Below are positions 52,622-62,182 of a DNA stretch of 64,000 nucleotides, one piece after another (within the stretch, counting starts at the first letter, position 1; every line of letters starts with the position of its first letter). The stretch comes from Mesostigma viride (Eukaryota > Streptophyta > Mesostigmatophyceae > Mesostigmatales > Mesostigmataceae). The notes under the pieces were generated by a model. It searched no databases and was not told the origin of the DNA. It saw nothing but the letters and a program-made list of their open reading frames with translations. Made by a program: the position numbers and the translations under genes. Location: NCBI GenBank assembly GCA_009746045.1, contig RPFO01000041.1:2708613-2772612 (forward strand), written 5' to 3'.

Positions 52622-53199
52622 GAAAACATGCGTGGACGATAGGAATTATAGCACCGGCGGGCTTCAAAGTGCCGGACGGCAGGCGGTACCACCATTCCGT
52701 GGCAGCTTGGCCCAGTTTGCTACCGGCTGGCACACGTTTTCAGTGAATTTTGGGCTCCAGATTTAAATGCAACGTGCGGTTTGAGGCAGGGGAAAACATG
52801 CGTGGACGATAGGAATTATAGCACCGGCGGGCTTCAAAGTGCCGGACGGCAGGCGGTACCACCATTCCGTGGCAGCTTGGCCCAGTTTGCTACCGGCTGG
52901 CACACGTTTTCAGTGAATTTTGGGCTCCAGATTTAAATGCAACGTGCGGTTTGAGGCAGGGGAAAACATGCGTGGACGATAGGAATTATAGCACCGGCGG
53001 GCTTCAAAGTGCCGGACGGCAGGCGGTACCACCATTCCGTGGCAGCTTGGCCCAGTTTGCTACCGGCTGGCACACGTTTTCAGTGAATTTTGGGCTCCAG
53101 ATTTAAATGCAACGTGCGGTTTGAGGCAGGGGAAAACATGCGTGGACGATAGGAATTATAGCACCGGCGGGCTTCAAAGTGCCGGACGGCAGGCGGTAC
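52622..53199 (+). repeat. 170-bp tandem repeats at the non-LTR 5' end
   Basis: Three exact-looking 170-bp units start at 52622, 52792 and 52962 (GAAAACATGCGTGGACG), with a 68-bp partial at 53132-53199 leading straight into the GC-rich 5' part of the element. Tandem 5' monomers that act as promoters are known in some LINEs such as mouse L1; a promoter role here is inferred. Confidence 0.85.
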
Positions 53200-53313
53200 C
53201 GCGACCGCAGCGCGTTGGGGGGCTGCCGCCCCCCAAACCCCCCGCGTGGGGGGCTCCGCCCCCCACACCCCCCGCCCCCCCCTCGGTGGCTGCCACGCCT
53301 GCCCTGATTGTTC

Positions 53314-53796
53314 ATGGACGACCCACGACCCCCTTCGCCCAACGGCTCCCCCGCTCCCCGGTTGGCGCCTCGGCGGTCCTCTCGGCTTGCGGCCCTTCTT
53401 GCGGAGGTGGGCGACCCGGCTGCGGGGGGCTCGGGCGCCCCGGTCTCCCCCTCCTTGGTCTGCGAGGTCTGCCGGAGCGGGCACCGCGGGCACCACATGT
53501 TAGTTTGTGATGCTTGCAATTCCGGGTGGCACTTGCAGTGTCTTACTCCCCGGCTCTACCGGGTCCCGCCGGGCTCCTGGACGTGCCCGCGCTGTCCCCC
53601 CGGCGGGCCCCCGGGCTGCCCTCCCCGCTGGGTGCTCCGGCCCCCTGCCCCGTGTGCCCCCCTGCCGAGGCCCTCGGGGCGGGCCGTGGCCTGCCCGATG
53701 GGGCCGCCGTTGCTCGGGCCCTGGCGCCCTCGGCCCCGGGGCCCCACCCGTCGCCTGGCCCCGCCGACGGGGGCGCGGCGCTGTCGCCTGGGCTGA
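53314..53796 (+). CDS. Non-LTR element: N-terminal PHD finger segment
   Basis: From an ATG, after a Pro-rich start, residues about 50-100 form a PHD finger: CEVCRSGHRGHHMLVCDAC, then WHLQCL and CPRC, the C4HC3 pattern with the Trp two residues before His. PHD fingers read histone H3 tails, which could direct integration or tether the element. After the finger the frame becomes Pro/Arg-rich and stops; coding signal passes to the frame of 53507-54139. Confidence 0.75.
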   Translation: MDDPRPPSPNGSPAPRLAPRRSSRLAALLAEVGDPAAGGSGAPVSPSLVCEVCRSGHRGHHMLVCDACNSGWHLQCLTPRLYRVPPGSWTCPRCPPGGPPGCPPRWVLRPPAPCAPLPRPSGRAVACPMGPPLLGPWRPRPRGPTRRLAPPTGARRCRLG

Positions 53797-53837
53797 GCCC
53801 GGCCGACCCCCGGCGGGCCTGGCGACCCCGGCGCCCG

Positions 53838-54139
53838 CCCCCGGCCCCTCGCTCCCCGACGCTCTGGCCTCCCTTCCCCCGGCCGCGGTTGGCCACCCAG
53901 CCGCCACCCCCGTCCTTGCCGCGTGGGACGGCGGCCCCCGGGCCCACGCGTTCACCTCGTGGCCGCCCTCGCACATTGTCGGCGTGGTGGGCCGCGCCAC
54001 CTTTTCTTGGGCGTACTGCCCTTTGTTGCTGGACGCGGTCGGGCTCCAGGCCGCCTTCCCCTCGCTCCCTAGGCCCCCGGCCTTCCTGGCCCTAGTTGCG
54101 CAGGTGCGGGCGACATTTCTTTCCGCCGCCCCCCGGTGA
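53838..54139 (+). CDS. Non-LTR element: segment after PHD finger
   Basis: In the third frame, GPSLPDALASLPPAAVGHPA and HIVGVVGRATFSWAYCPLLL look like genuine coding sequence. It ends in a stop that overlaps the next segment (54136). No domain is certain; an OTU-type cysteine protease, known from Dualen/RandI elements, is one weak possibility for this and the next segment. Confidence 0.45.
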
Positions 54140-54700
54140 CGGCCTCGACTCTTTGGGGGTATGTCTTGGAAGGATATCACGCCGGCTGCCGGCTGCCGTG
54201 GCATCTCCCGGCCGCCCGGCAGGAAGAGCTGCTTTCCCTGGACGAGCGGGTGGGTCAGGCGGTGGTCGAGTTCGTCACGGCGGTGGCTCGAGACGCACAG
54301 GTCTCGGTGCGGGCGGCCTACCTCGCGGGCGGCGCCGACCTGGGCCTCATGTCCCCGCGGCAGCTTCGCCTCTTCTTGGACGCCCAGGCCCCGCCTCCCG
54401 GCCCGGTTGCCAGTGGGGGCTTTCTCATCACCTCCCTCAGCCTGGCGCAGGCCGCCATGCTGCGTGTGGAGTTCGGGGCCCCCATCGCGGTTCAGGGCGG
54501 CCAGGCCATCTTGGTGGACTCGGCCGGGCGCGCCCAGCCCCTAACCGCGGGGACGCCTGTTTCTGCCTTCCTCCACGACATCCTGGAGTTGGCAGGCATC
54601 CCGCACGAATGGCACCCCGCGGCTGACCAACCGGTCGGCATCCTCTCGCGCGCCCAGATTGCCGCCTCCCGGGTTGCTGGGAGGCCGGCTGGGACCCGCC
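54136..54700 (+). CDS. Non-LTR element: unassigned middle domain
   Basis: The frame opens with STLWGYVLEGYHAGCRLPWH and continues with RVGQAVVEFVTAVARDAQ, GGFLITSLSLAQAAMLRVEFG and IPHEWHP. Good coding composition up to about 54700, after which the RING finger lies in another frame. Possibly OTU-like by the order of motifs, low certainty. Confidence 0.45.
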
Positions 54701-55586
54701 CCCCCCTCATGTCCGGTCCCTTCTGGAGGGGGACGACCCCGAGTCGGGCTCCTGTGCCATCTGCCTTGAGCCCTTCCGGCCGGGGGATGGCTTGTGTCGC
54801 CTGCCCGCGTGCGGCCACACATTCCATCAAGCGTGCATCGCGCGCAGCTTGCTCCACTCCGTGCCGCGCTGCCCGTTGTGCCGGGCTGTTGTGCCGCCCC
54901 CTGGGACTGCGCTTCCTCTCGGCCCGCCCCCGGTCTCGCTGGGTCCCCTGCCGGGTCCCCACCGGGCCCCGGGGCCAGCTGCCTCCCCGACCCCTCGGCC
55001 TCCGCCCCCGGCCTCGTTGCCGGGGCCTGGGGTGGTCGCGGGCGCGCTGGCGAGTCCCCCTGGGAGGGGCGCCGGCGTTCTCGATCCCCCTCCGCTGGGG
55101 GTCTCCCCGGTGGGCACTGCCTCCTCCGTGGCCCCGGCGGGCCTGCCGGGCGCTGGTCGGGTCGTGGTGCGCGCGCCTGCCGGCCCGGCTGGGGAGACGC
55201 CGCAGGCCCCACGTCCTGCCTTTGCTGGCGCCGCTCCCCGCCACTCAGCGCCCGCCGACGGCCTTCACCGGTGTGCCGTGCTGCTTCCCACGGGGTCCCC
55301 GTGTGCGGGTGTGTTCCACAACCGTAACCTCCTCTGCCAGCACCTTCGCGCTGTGCACCCCGATCTCGGCGCGGCGGATCTGCAGGCCATGAGCTGTTAC
55401 CGGTGCCCGGAAGCTCACTGCCAGCGGGTGTACTCCATTCACGGGCGCGCTCAGCACGCGCGCGCCTGTGTTGCTCAACGGCCCCTCAACCGGCCAGCAG
55501 TCCCGGCCCCCTCCCCCCTCCCGCCTCGGCTCCCCCGGCTCCCAGCCCCCGCCGCCCGACTACTCGGCCAGTTGGCGTTGGCTTGA
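54700..55586 (+). CDS. Non-LTR element: RING-H2 and C2H2-type fingers
   Basis: Frame with CAICLEPFRPGDG, then CGHTFHQAC and CPLC, a full C3H2C3 RING (54746-54885), the signature of E3 ubiquitin ligases. A long Pro-rich linker follows, then two finger-like motifs: CAVLLPTGSPCAG with HLRAVH, and CYRCPEAHC with HGRAQHARAC. N-terminal fingers in R2-, NeSL- and Utopia-type elements bind target DNA; a RING is unusual. A TGA at 55584 interrupts the frame shortly before RT. Confidence 0.7.
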
Positions 55587-56300
55587 CACGGTCCCTGGGA
55601 TGCATGCGCCATCAACCCGACGTCTACCCTGACCGACCTCCCCCACCGCGCGCGTAGCCTTTTCGCGCAATGTGCAATCGTTTCTCTCCGGCGCATGCAC
55701 GCCGCTCCGGACGACCCGCTGGGCTTTAAACTGCACATGGTGACCCCCCGCCTGCTCCTCACCCCTCTCGGGCGTGGTGTGCGCGGCCTCCAGGGTGCGG
55801 TTATTGCCCGTTGCCGACGCTTTCTGCAGGGGGACTGGGAGGGGCTGTTTGGCGTGCCGCCCCCGCGCACGGCCCGGCTGTCGGGGGAGGTCAACTTCGA
55901 GCGGGTGGCCGCCGACGTCATCCGCCTCGTCCGCGAGGGGCAGCTCAGCCGGGCCATGACCCGCTTGGAAATGGCCAAGCTCGCCCCCGCCAATGCGGCT
56001 ACCCTGGCGGCCTTGGAGGCTCTTCACCCTGCGGAGCCCGGATTCCAGCTGCCCGTGCCGGACCCCCTGCCGGCCCCCCTCCGGCTGGACCGCGACTGCT
56101 TCCTGGAGGTGATGCGTGAGGTCCCGCGGGCTTCCTCTACCGGGCCGTCGGGCTGGCGCTACGAGCACTTGGAGGTCCTGGTGGGGCATGGGGGCGAGGA
56201 CATTCTCTTTGACACCCTCATTGACCTGGCGGCTGGTCGCGTTCCTCCCGCTGCGCGCGAGTGGTTAGCGGGCGCTCGCCTCCTCGCTCTGCTCAAGGGT
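55587..56300 (+). CDS. Non-LTR element: RT N-terminal segment
   Basis: Same frame as the RING part after the TGA. It holds DPLGFKLHMVTPRLLLTP, NFERVAADVIRLVREGQLSRAM and STGPSGWRYEHLEVL, the conserved segment before RT motif 1. A frame break falls in the C-run at about 56308-56315: one more C would join it to the next segment (LPPPEGKVRPI). Confidence 0.75.
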
Positions 56301-58471
56301 GTCTTGCCCCCCCCGAGGGCAAGGTGCGCCCGATCGCCTGCGGTGAGGTGCTCCGCAAGCTCGTGGGCAAAGTGATCTGCCGCCAAAAGGCGCCCGAGCT
56401 CCGTGCCTTTTTCTGCCCGCCCCTCGCAGCGGGTGAGACCTCGGTGGCGGCCCAGCTGGGGGTGACGACTCCAGGCGGGGCGGATATCCTCATCCATTCG
56501 GTGCAGGCCTACCTCGAGGCCCACCCCACCCACGCTGTCGTCAAGGTCGACTGCCACAACGCGTTCAACAGTCTGTCCCGCGCCAGCATGTTTGCGGCCG
56601 TCATGGAGTCCTTCGAGGACTTGTACGCTTGGACAGCCGTGTGCTACGGCCAGCCCGGCCAACTGGTTCACATCATGGAGGACGGCACTCGCGGCGGCCT
56701 GCTGTCGCGGTCGGGCACCCAGCAAGGGGACCCCCTGGGACCCCTGTACTTTGCCGCCCCCCTCCAGGGTTGCCTCCAAGCGGTCCATGCTGCCCACCCG
56801 GCGGTCGCTATTCAGGCCTACTTGGATGATATCTACCTGCTGGGCCCTGTGCCGGACACCACCGCGGCTCTGCTGGCACTGCAGACCGCGGTGGCCGACA
56901 TCAACCTCCAGTTGACCCTTGCCAAGTGCGCGGTGTACTCGCCCCAAGGTGATTGCTCCGGCTTTCCGCCCCAGCTCTTGGGCCGGGACGAGCGCCTCCA
57001 TGGGTTGGATGTCCTCGGCGTTCCGGTTGGCGACCCCGCGTTTGTCATCGATGCTCTGCGGGCCGCCCTCGAGGCACGCACTGAGGTACTGCCCTTGATT
57101 GCGCGCCTTCATGATTCGCAGACCAAGGGTCTGCTTCTGTGGTTTTGCGCTCACCCTCGCGTCGTTCACTGGCTCCGGGGCGCTCTTCCGTCTCAGGTCC
57201 GGCTGGCCGCCGAGGGCCACGACGAACGCATCCAGTCGGCCTTGGCGCAGCTGGTCCCGGGCCCCGACCTCCCGCCACATGCTATTCGCATTGCCTCCCT
57301 GCCTGCACGGATGGGTGGCTGCGGTCTGACTCGTGCCGCCCGGCTGGCCCCAGCAGCCTTTTTGGGCTCCGTCGCTCAGTCGTGGGCGGAAAGCTGCCGG
57401 CTCCTGCCCCTTTTGGCAACGGCAGCGCCTGACCTCCTGGACCCCAGCAGCCCTTTGCCCTTCGTCACCGCCATCCAGGAGGCCTATGCTGAGATCCAGC
57501 AGGCCTGTTCTCCCGTCCGTGCCGCTCAGGCGGTACAGCGCCACCTCCCTCGCGGCACTCCCTCGGTCGCCTCCGTTCAATCTCCCGCCGCATTCCCTGC
57601 TCGCGTCATCGATAAACACCAGAAAACCTACGCGGGTATTCTGCACACGGCTGATTGGATTGCTCTTTTCGCGGACCTCAACGCCCAGGGACGTGCGTGG
57701 CTGTTCTCGCTTTCCTTGCGGAGTGTGGGCTCGGCGTACCTTCGTGCTCTTCCCATGGCCCCCCCATTCGCCTTGGCTCCCAGCCACTACTCGGTGGCGC
57801 TCCGGCACCAGCTATTTGCCCCGCAGCCTCTTGTTCCGGCCGGGCGGCCTTGTGGTAGCTGTGGGCAGCCGCTGGATCCCACGGGGACTCACTACCTTGC
57901 CTGCATGGGGGGCCAACAGAATCAGAATTGGTATTTGTATTTGCACACTGTCCTCCTGACGGTGGTGCTCGCCATGATTCGGTCGGTTTTCCCCCACGCG
58001 AACATCCGGTCCGAGGATGCGGATGGCGCTGCCTTCTATTCCCCCAACCACCGGCCTGACATCGTGGTGCTGGACTTTGAGGGGGGTGGCCGGCATCTGC
58101 TTATTGACGTTTCGGTGGCGCGGCCCTTGGCTCTTAGCCACGTGGCTGGGGCCTCCCTCACGGCAGGTTACACGGCGGACCGGGCGGAGCGGGCCAAGCT
58201 CCTGGCCTACGGCGACGTCGGGCACCATCGTGTGGTGCCCTTTGTCCTGGAGGAGTTTGGGGCCATGGGGCCCCTGACCTCCGCCTTCTTCAAGGAGTGT
58301 TGCCGGCTCCGGGAGGACCGGCTGGACCTGGAGGGCCAGCGGGCCCCATGGTCGGCGCGGACCTGGACGTCATATTGGCGTCAGCGCTTGTCGGTGGCGC
58401 TGACTCGGGCCATGGCGGACATCATGCTCCGCCGTACGCGGGCTGATTTTGCGGTGCAGCAGGGCTATTAG
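56261..58471 (+). CDS. Non-LTR element: RT and restriction-like endonuclease
   Basis: RT proper begins at about residue 19 (GKVRPIACGEVLRKL) with VVKVDCHNAFNSL (first Asp), GTQQGDPLGPLYFA, and the catalytic AYLDDIYLLG. After a long thumb region come a zinc knuckle CGSCGQPLDPTGTHYLAC and a restriction-like endonuclease: HRPDIVVLDF and LLIDVSVARP (the PD ... D pattern). RT plus C-terminal RLE place it with R2/NeSL/CRE/Utopia-type elements, which often have sequence-specific targets; the family cannot be named. The C-terminal 118 codons recur at 10074-10430. Confidence 0.9.
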   Translation: MVSGRSPPRSAQGCLAPPEGKVRPIACGEVLRKLVGKVICRQKAPELRAFFCPPLAAGETSVAAQLGVTTPGGADILIHSVQAYLEAHPTHAVVKVDCHNAFNSLSRASMFAAVMESFEDLYAWTAVCYGQPGQLVHIMEDGTRGGLLSRSGTQQGDPLGPLYFAAPLQGCLQAVHAAHPAVAIQAYLDDIYLLGPVPDTTAALLALQTAVADINLQLTLAKCAVYSPQGDCSGFPPQLLGRDERLHGLDVLGVPVGDPAFVIDALRAALEARTEVLPLIARLHDSQTKGLLLWFCAHPRVVHWLRGALPSQVRLAAEGHDERIQSALAQLVPGPDLPPHAIRIASLPARMGGCGLTRAARLAPAAFLGSVAQSWAESCRLLPLLATAAPDLLDPSSPLPFVTAIQEAYAEIQQACSPVRAAQAVQRHLPRGTPSVASVQSPAAFPARVIDKHQKTYAGILHTADWIALFADLNAQGRAWLFSLSLRSVGSAYLRALPMAPPFALAPSHYSVALRHQLFAPQPLVPAGRPCGSCGQPLDPTGTHYLACMGGQQNQNWYLYLHTVLLTVVLAMIRSVFPHANIRSEDADGAAFYSPNHRPDIVVLDFEGGGRHLLIDVSVARPLALSHVAGASLTAGYTADRAERAKLLAYGDVGHHRVVPFVLEEFGAMGPLTSAFFKECCRLREDRLDLEGQRAPWSARTWTSYWRQRLSVALTRAMADIMLRRTRADFAVQQGY

Positions 58472-58604
58472 GTTCCTCCCGTTAGGCGTTTCCATTGGTC
58501 TTATCGTAGTATAGAGCTTTGACATGGCTCTGTATATAGGTTTATAGCTGGGCGTTTGCTTTGGTTTGAGTGATTTCACTCTGCTGTAAGTAATTATATT
58601 TTTT
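58472..58604 (+). other. Non-LTR element 3' UTR
   Basis: Shared with the short copy up to GTAATTATATTTTT. The short copy and its target duplication fix the 3' end within a few bases of 58604. The tail is T-rich, not poly(A). Confidence 0.85.
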
Positions 58605-58731
58605 GTATATGATGGGATGGAACCCCTGGCAGTGAAGGCCTGCCAAGGCATAGCCCCCCACAAGAGGCTCGTTCCATTAATTAACGCGGATTAATGATCC
58701 TCTCTGTTTATATAACCCCTACAGCGTCCTC

Positions 58732-59172
58732 ATGGACGTTGATGAGAGTGGTTTTATGGCAGATGAGGGCTGCCAGGTGGTAGGGGCTCCAGCAGTAACC
58801 CCTACTGACCGTAAAGCTGCCCCAGTGAGCAGCAGTAAAAGTGCCCCTGTTTGTGGCATTCCTATCCATGCCGGGAATAAAAAGAGTACCCCAGAGGGAA
58901 CTCTTTCTGTAAACAACACATGTGGATCTGCTCCTGTTTGAAGACAGATGCCACACAGTGTTGTCAATGCAGGTGCCCAAGTGAGCAACATATCTGTGAA
59001 CAATACATGTGGTGCAGCTCCTGGTTGCAGCCAAGCACCCATTGATATTGTTAACAGTCAAGCTCCTCAGAGCAATAATCCTTGTTATATTGATAATAAA
59101 AACTTGGACTCTTGCTCTGCCAGGAACGTGGATGCCCGTCCATGTCCTGAAGAGCCATCACCTAATGATTGA
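58732..59172 (+). pseudogene. Unassigned frame at start of copia-like region
   Basis: An open frame interrupted by one TGA at 58939-58941. Two similar stretches with VNNTCG-S/A-AP occur at its middle, suggesting an internal duplication. Possibly the degraded upstream part of the polyprotein; no domain recognised. Confidence 0.35.
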
Positions 59173-60218
59173 TCTTAGGATTTTGGCTAACTCTGATCTG
59201 CCTTTCCTAAGGATTGTGGGTCGTGAAGATCATCAAGCCCAAGGCAAGGTTGACAGATATATACAGGAGCTTAAGAAGTTGGTAATGTCTGGGGATTATC
59301 CTGAGATGTTTAAACCAACTTTTGCTGTCAGGTGTTTGGGTGCTGCAAGGTGGCCTCTACCCTGATGACATAATGCAGGCATGGAGTAAGCAGAGGTGGG
59401 CACAGTATGCTCATCTCTGTGAAAAGGATAAACACAGAGGAGAATCATTAAAATTTAAGGTGGGAGACCAGGTGATCTTCCACAAAGAAAATGCTCCTGG
59501 TAAACGTGGTTATTGGCAGGGTCCAGGGACCATAACCTCAGTTGACCTGGAGATGAAAACTGCTGATGTGGTCTGGAATGGGACCACTTATCATCTGGCT
59601 TGGAATAGATTGAAGAGAGATCCAATGAACGTTCAAGAAAATCCCCTGGTAAATATGGCCCCTGGAGAGGCCTCTGGATCTCCCAATCTTTCCTGTCCAC
59701 CTTTGGCCAGTGAACAGGCTGGACTCCAACTACCAGAAAGGGCGGCCTCCCATCAACTGGAGCCTACTACTCAGCAAGCTCAGCCTAAGACATTGACTGG
59801 AATATCACAGGATGATATGGATGAAGCTGACTTGTTGGATAATAGGGTGTCTGATCAGCACCGGAAGCTCCGGCCGTTGGAACATGGGCTTGAGACCCCT
59901 GGGCAGGTGGATAACATATTTCAGTCTGAACAGCCAAAGCTTGGATCCAATTACCCTGGTAATAAGCCATTGCCCTTGGAGACTGATGGGATTCCAGCCC
60001 AAGGAAGACAAGCTGAGGAGGGGTTGTCCAGGTTGAACACTCAGCTCGGCAAGAGAGGCAATCCTCAAGAGCTTCGGGATATTGTAAAGAAGCTCAAGCC
60101 CTCACTAAAGATTGCCAAAATAACTTCTCTTCTAGAGAAGGGCATGGACCTTGATGGCTTTGATGTGGATACCAAAGCAGAGGTCTCTGTCACCTCGCCC
60201 TTTAATGCTTTGCTGGAT
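59172..60218 (+). pseudogene. pol: Copia-like polyprotein: integrase end, linker, protease start
   Basis: The first segment (frame of 59009-59365) has QAQGKVDRYIQELKKLV, like the end of an integrase core. A frameshift near 59345-59355 moves to the frame of 59322. There follow an integrase C-terminal module (VGDQVIFHKENAPGKRG, YWQGPGTITSVD, WNRLKRDP), a long polar linker, and the start of a retropepsin (VDTKAEVSVTSPFNALLD at 60165-60218, where DTGAEVS is expected: Gly to Lys). The frame is cut at 60219 by the duplicated insertion and continues in register at 62183. Confidence 0.7.
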
Positions 60219-61602
60219 CGGGGTTCTTTGAACGGAGTTTCTTCTATACGTGAATGCGGGAACAAGAGGCCGCTGGATGAGCGGCTTATAGGTCGTAGTG
60301 TTTACTCGTAGCTGTTTGGCTAGAGCTTTTGTGATTAGTAGATGCAATATAGTGCATGGTTGAAAAATGAATTAAATAAAATGTGCGTTCCGCGCTTGGG
60401 TTGATTATACCCGGGCGGAACGGGGCGTGAGGTGCAGTGCCCCTGAAAAGAACAACCTACGCATTATTTAATACTAGCCGTGCAGATTCGGGATATTCTA
60501 CCCCCGGTCTGTACGGTTAGCGTCTTACTAGCATCCACTAAACATAAGGGTTTAATGACGTCAGTTAGCTAGGGATAAGGGAGGTTTTGCGACTAAAAGC
60601 CGCTCTGGCTGGTTTTGTCGGCCTCTTTCTTTGCTCGTTGTCGTTGCGGCGGCAGCCGCAGCTATGGGTGCTGCGGAGCAAAATCCCAAAAGCACTGGTT
60701 GCACTGGCCACTTGGCCAGTGGTGAGACTTCCAGTTGTTAACCGGCCAGGCGTAGTTCCTCGCTCGGTTAACTAAAAGAAAAGAAAATGATTACCTCCGG
60801 TCCGCACCTTTTCCCCAGCTTGGGGTCTTTGGTGGGCCGGATGCCGTGACAGGTGCTCAACTGTCGCTTGGTCGGCCCAGTGCGCGAGCTGGTGCTCCGT
60901 ACCTGGGGATGCTTGCACCCCGGGTTGGAGCCGGATGGCTGGCACTGGCGACCCGTGTCTCGGTCCGCGGCCTGCGGCTTTTTCTTCGGAAATTGCTGCT
61001 GGCCAGCAAACTTTGCAATTGCCTTCCGCCGAGGGGGGGGTGGTTGGGGCTGGGGACGGCGATGGGAAAAGCGCCTAAGCTAGAAATTTTTTCCCCACGC
61101 ATAGAAACCTCGGGGGGGAATGCGGTCTTGGCTGAACGGACTCTCGTTCAGCCAGGTGCCTGGGGCTGTGGCCTCGGGCATCCGGGCTGGCGGGGCCTGG
61201 GCTAGGTCCACGTTTTTTCTCGAAGCACCCCGGGTCTATGGGGAGACGGCCATAGCGGTACCGACTCGGGGCCCCGAGAGGGGTCATGATAGGCTGGCCG
61301 TGCGCAATCGCAGTGCAAATGCGCTGGGCCTTTTTGGGCCTGGCCATGCATCCACAGCCGCCGGGCACACGCCTCCCGATGTGGGGGGGCTCCCGTTTTG
61401 CGGCAGGGCGGTCACTTGTGACAACGAGCAAGGTGGAGTGCGGCTTCAAGGGAAAGCCAGGGCGGGGGTGATTGGGCAACGTACTTCATGAAGGGCCTTG
61501 AACGGCGTGCCTCCGGGCATGTCAATTAGTGTCACATGTATGCTTCCACTTATTGTTTTAATGAAGATGCTGGTTTTTGTGGGAGCTACGTGGGACATGA
61601 AT
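60219..61602. repeat. Insertion unit 1 (blocks B, X, A) in copia-like ORF
   Basis: Block B (60219-60636, 418 bp), unique X (60637-61473, 837 bp) and block A (61474-61602, 129 bp). The same B and A recur in unit 2. Removing both units (60219-62182) joins GAT to AAG and restores the protein frame, so the units are an insertion in the protease. X shares an exact 28-bp hairpin-forming word with the 2411-bp units. Confidence 0.8.
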
Positions 61603-62182
61603 CGGGGTTCTTTGAACGGAGTTTCTTCTATACGTGAATGCGGGAACAAGAGGCCGCTGGATGAGCGGCTTATAGGTCGTAGTGTTTACTCGTAGCTGTT
61701 TGGCTAGAGCTTTTGTGATTAGTAGATGCAATATAGTGCATGGTTGAAAAATGAATTAAATAAAATGTGCGTTCCGCGCTTGGGTTGATTATACCCGGGC
61801 GGAACGGGGCGTGAGGTGCAGTGCCCCTGAAAAGAACAACCTACGCATTATTTAATACTAGCCGTGCAGATTCGGGATATTCTACCCCCGGTCTGTACGG
61901 TTAGCGTCTTACTAGCATCCACTAAACATAAGGGTTTAATGACGTCAGTTAGCTAGGGATAAGGGAGGTTTTGCGACTAAAAGCCGCTCTGGCTGGTTTT
62001 GTCGGCCTCTTTCTTTGCTCCCCACCCACCCACCCGTGTCTTGGTTGCCTCTAGGGCAACGTACTTCATGAAGGGCCTTGAACGGCGTGCCTCCGGGCAT
62101 GTCAATTAGTGTCACATGTATGCTTCCACTTATTGTTTTAATGAAGATGCTGGTTTTTGTGGGAGCTACGTGGGACATGAAT
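61603..62182. repeat. Insertion unit 2 (blocks B, A)
   Basis: Block B (61603-62020) and block A (62054-62182), linked by 33 bp rich in CCCACC instead of X. On the minus strand block A has a frame with TSIFIKTISGSIHVTLIDMP, which resembles a ubiquitin N-terminus, followed by a GTACGT that could be a splice donor. Confidence 0.75.

Noticed and set aside
52622-53199. Evenly spaced repeats as a possible CRISPR array
   Set aside because: The whole 170 bp is repeated with no unique spacers, and the setting is a eukaryotic retroelement.
53507-55244. Many long GC-rich frames on both strands of the non-LTR element
   Set aside because: High GC leaves few stops; only frames with finger, RT or endonuclease motifs or coding-like composition were kept.
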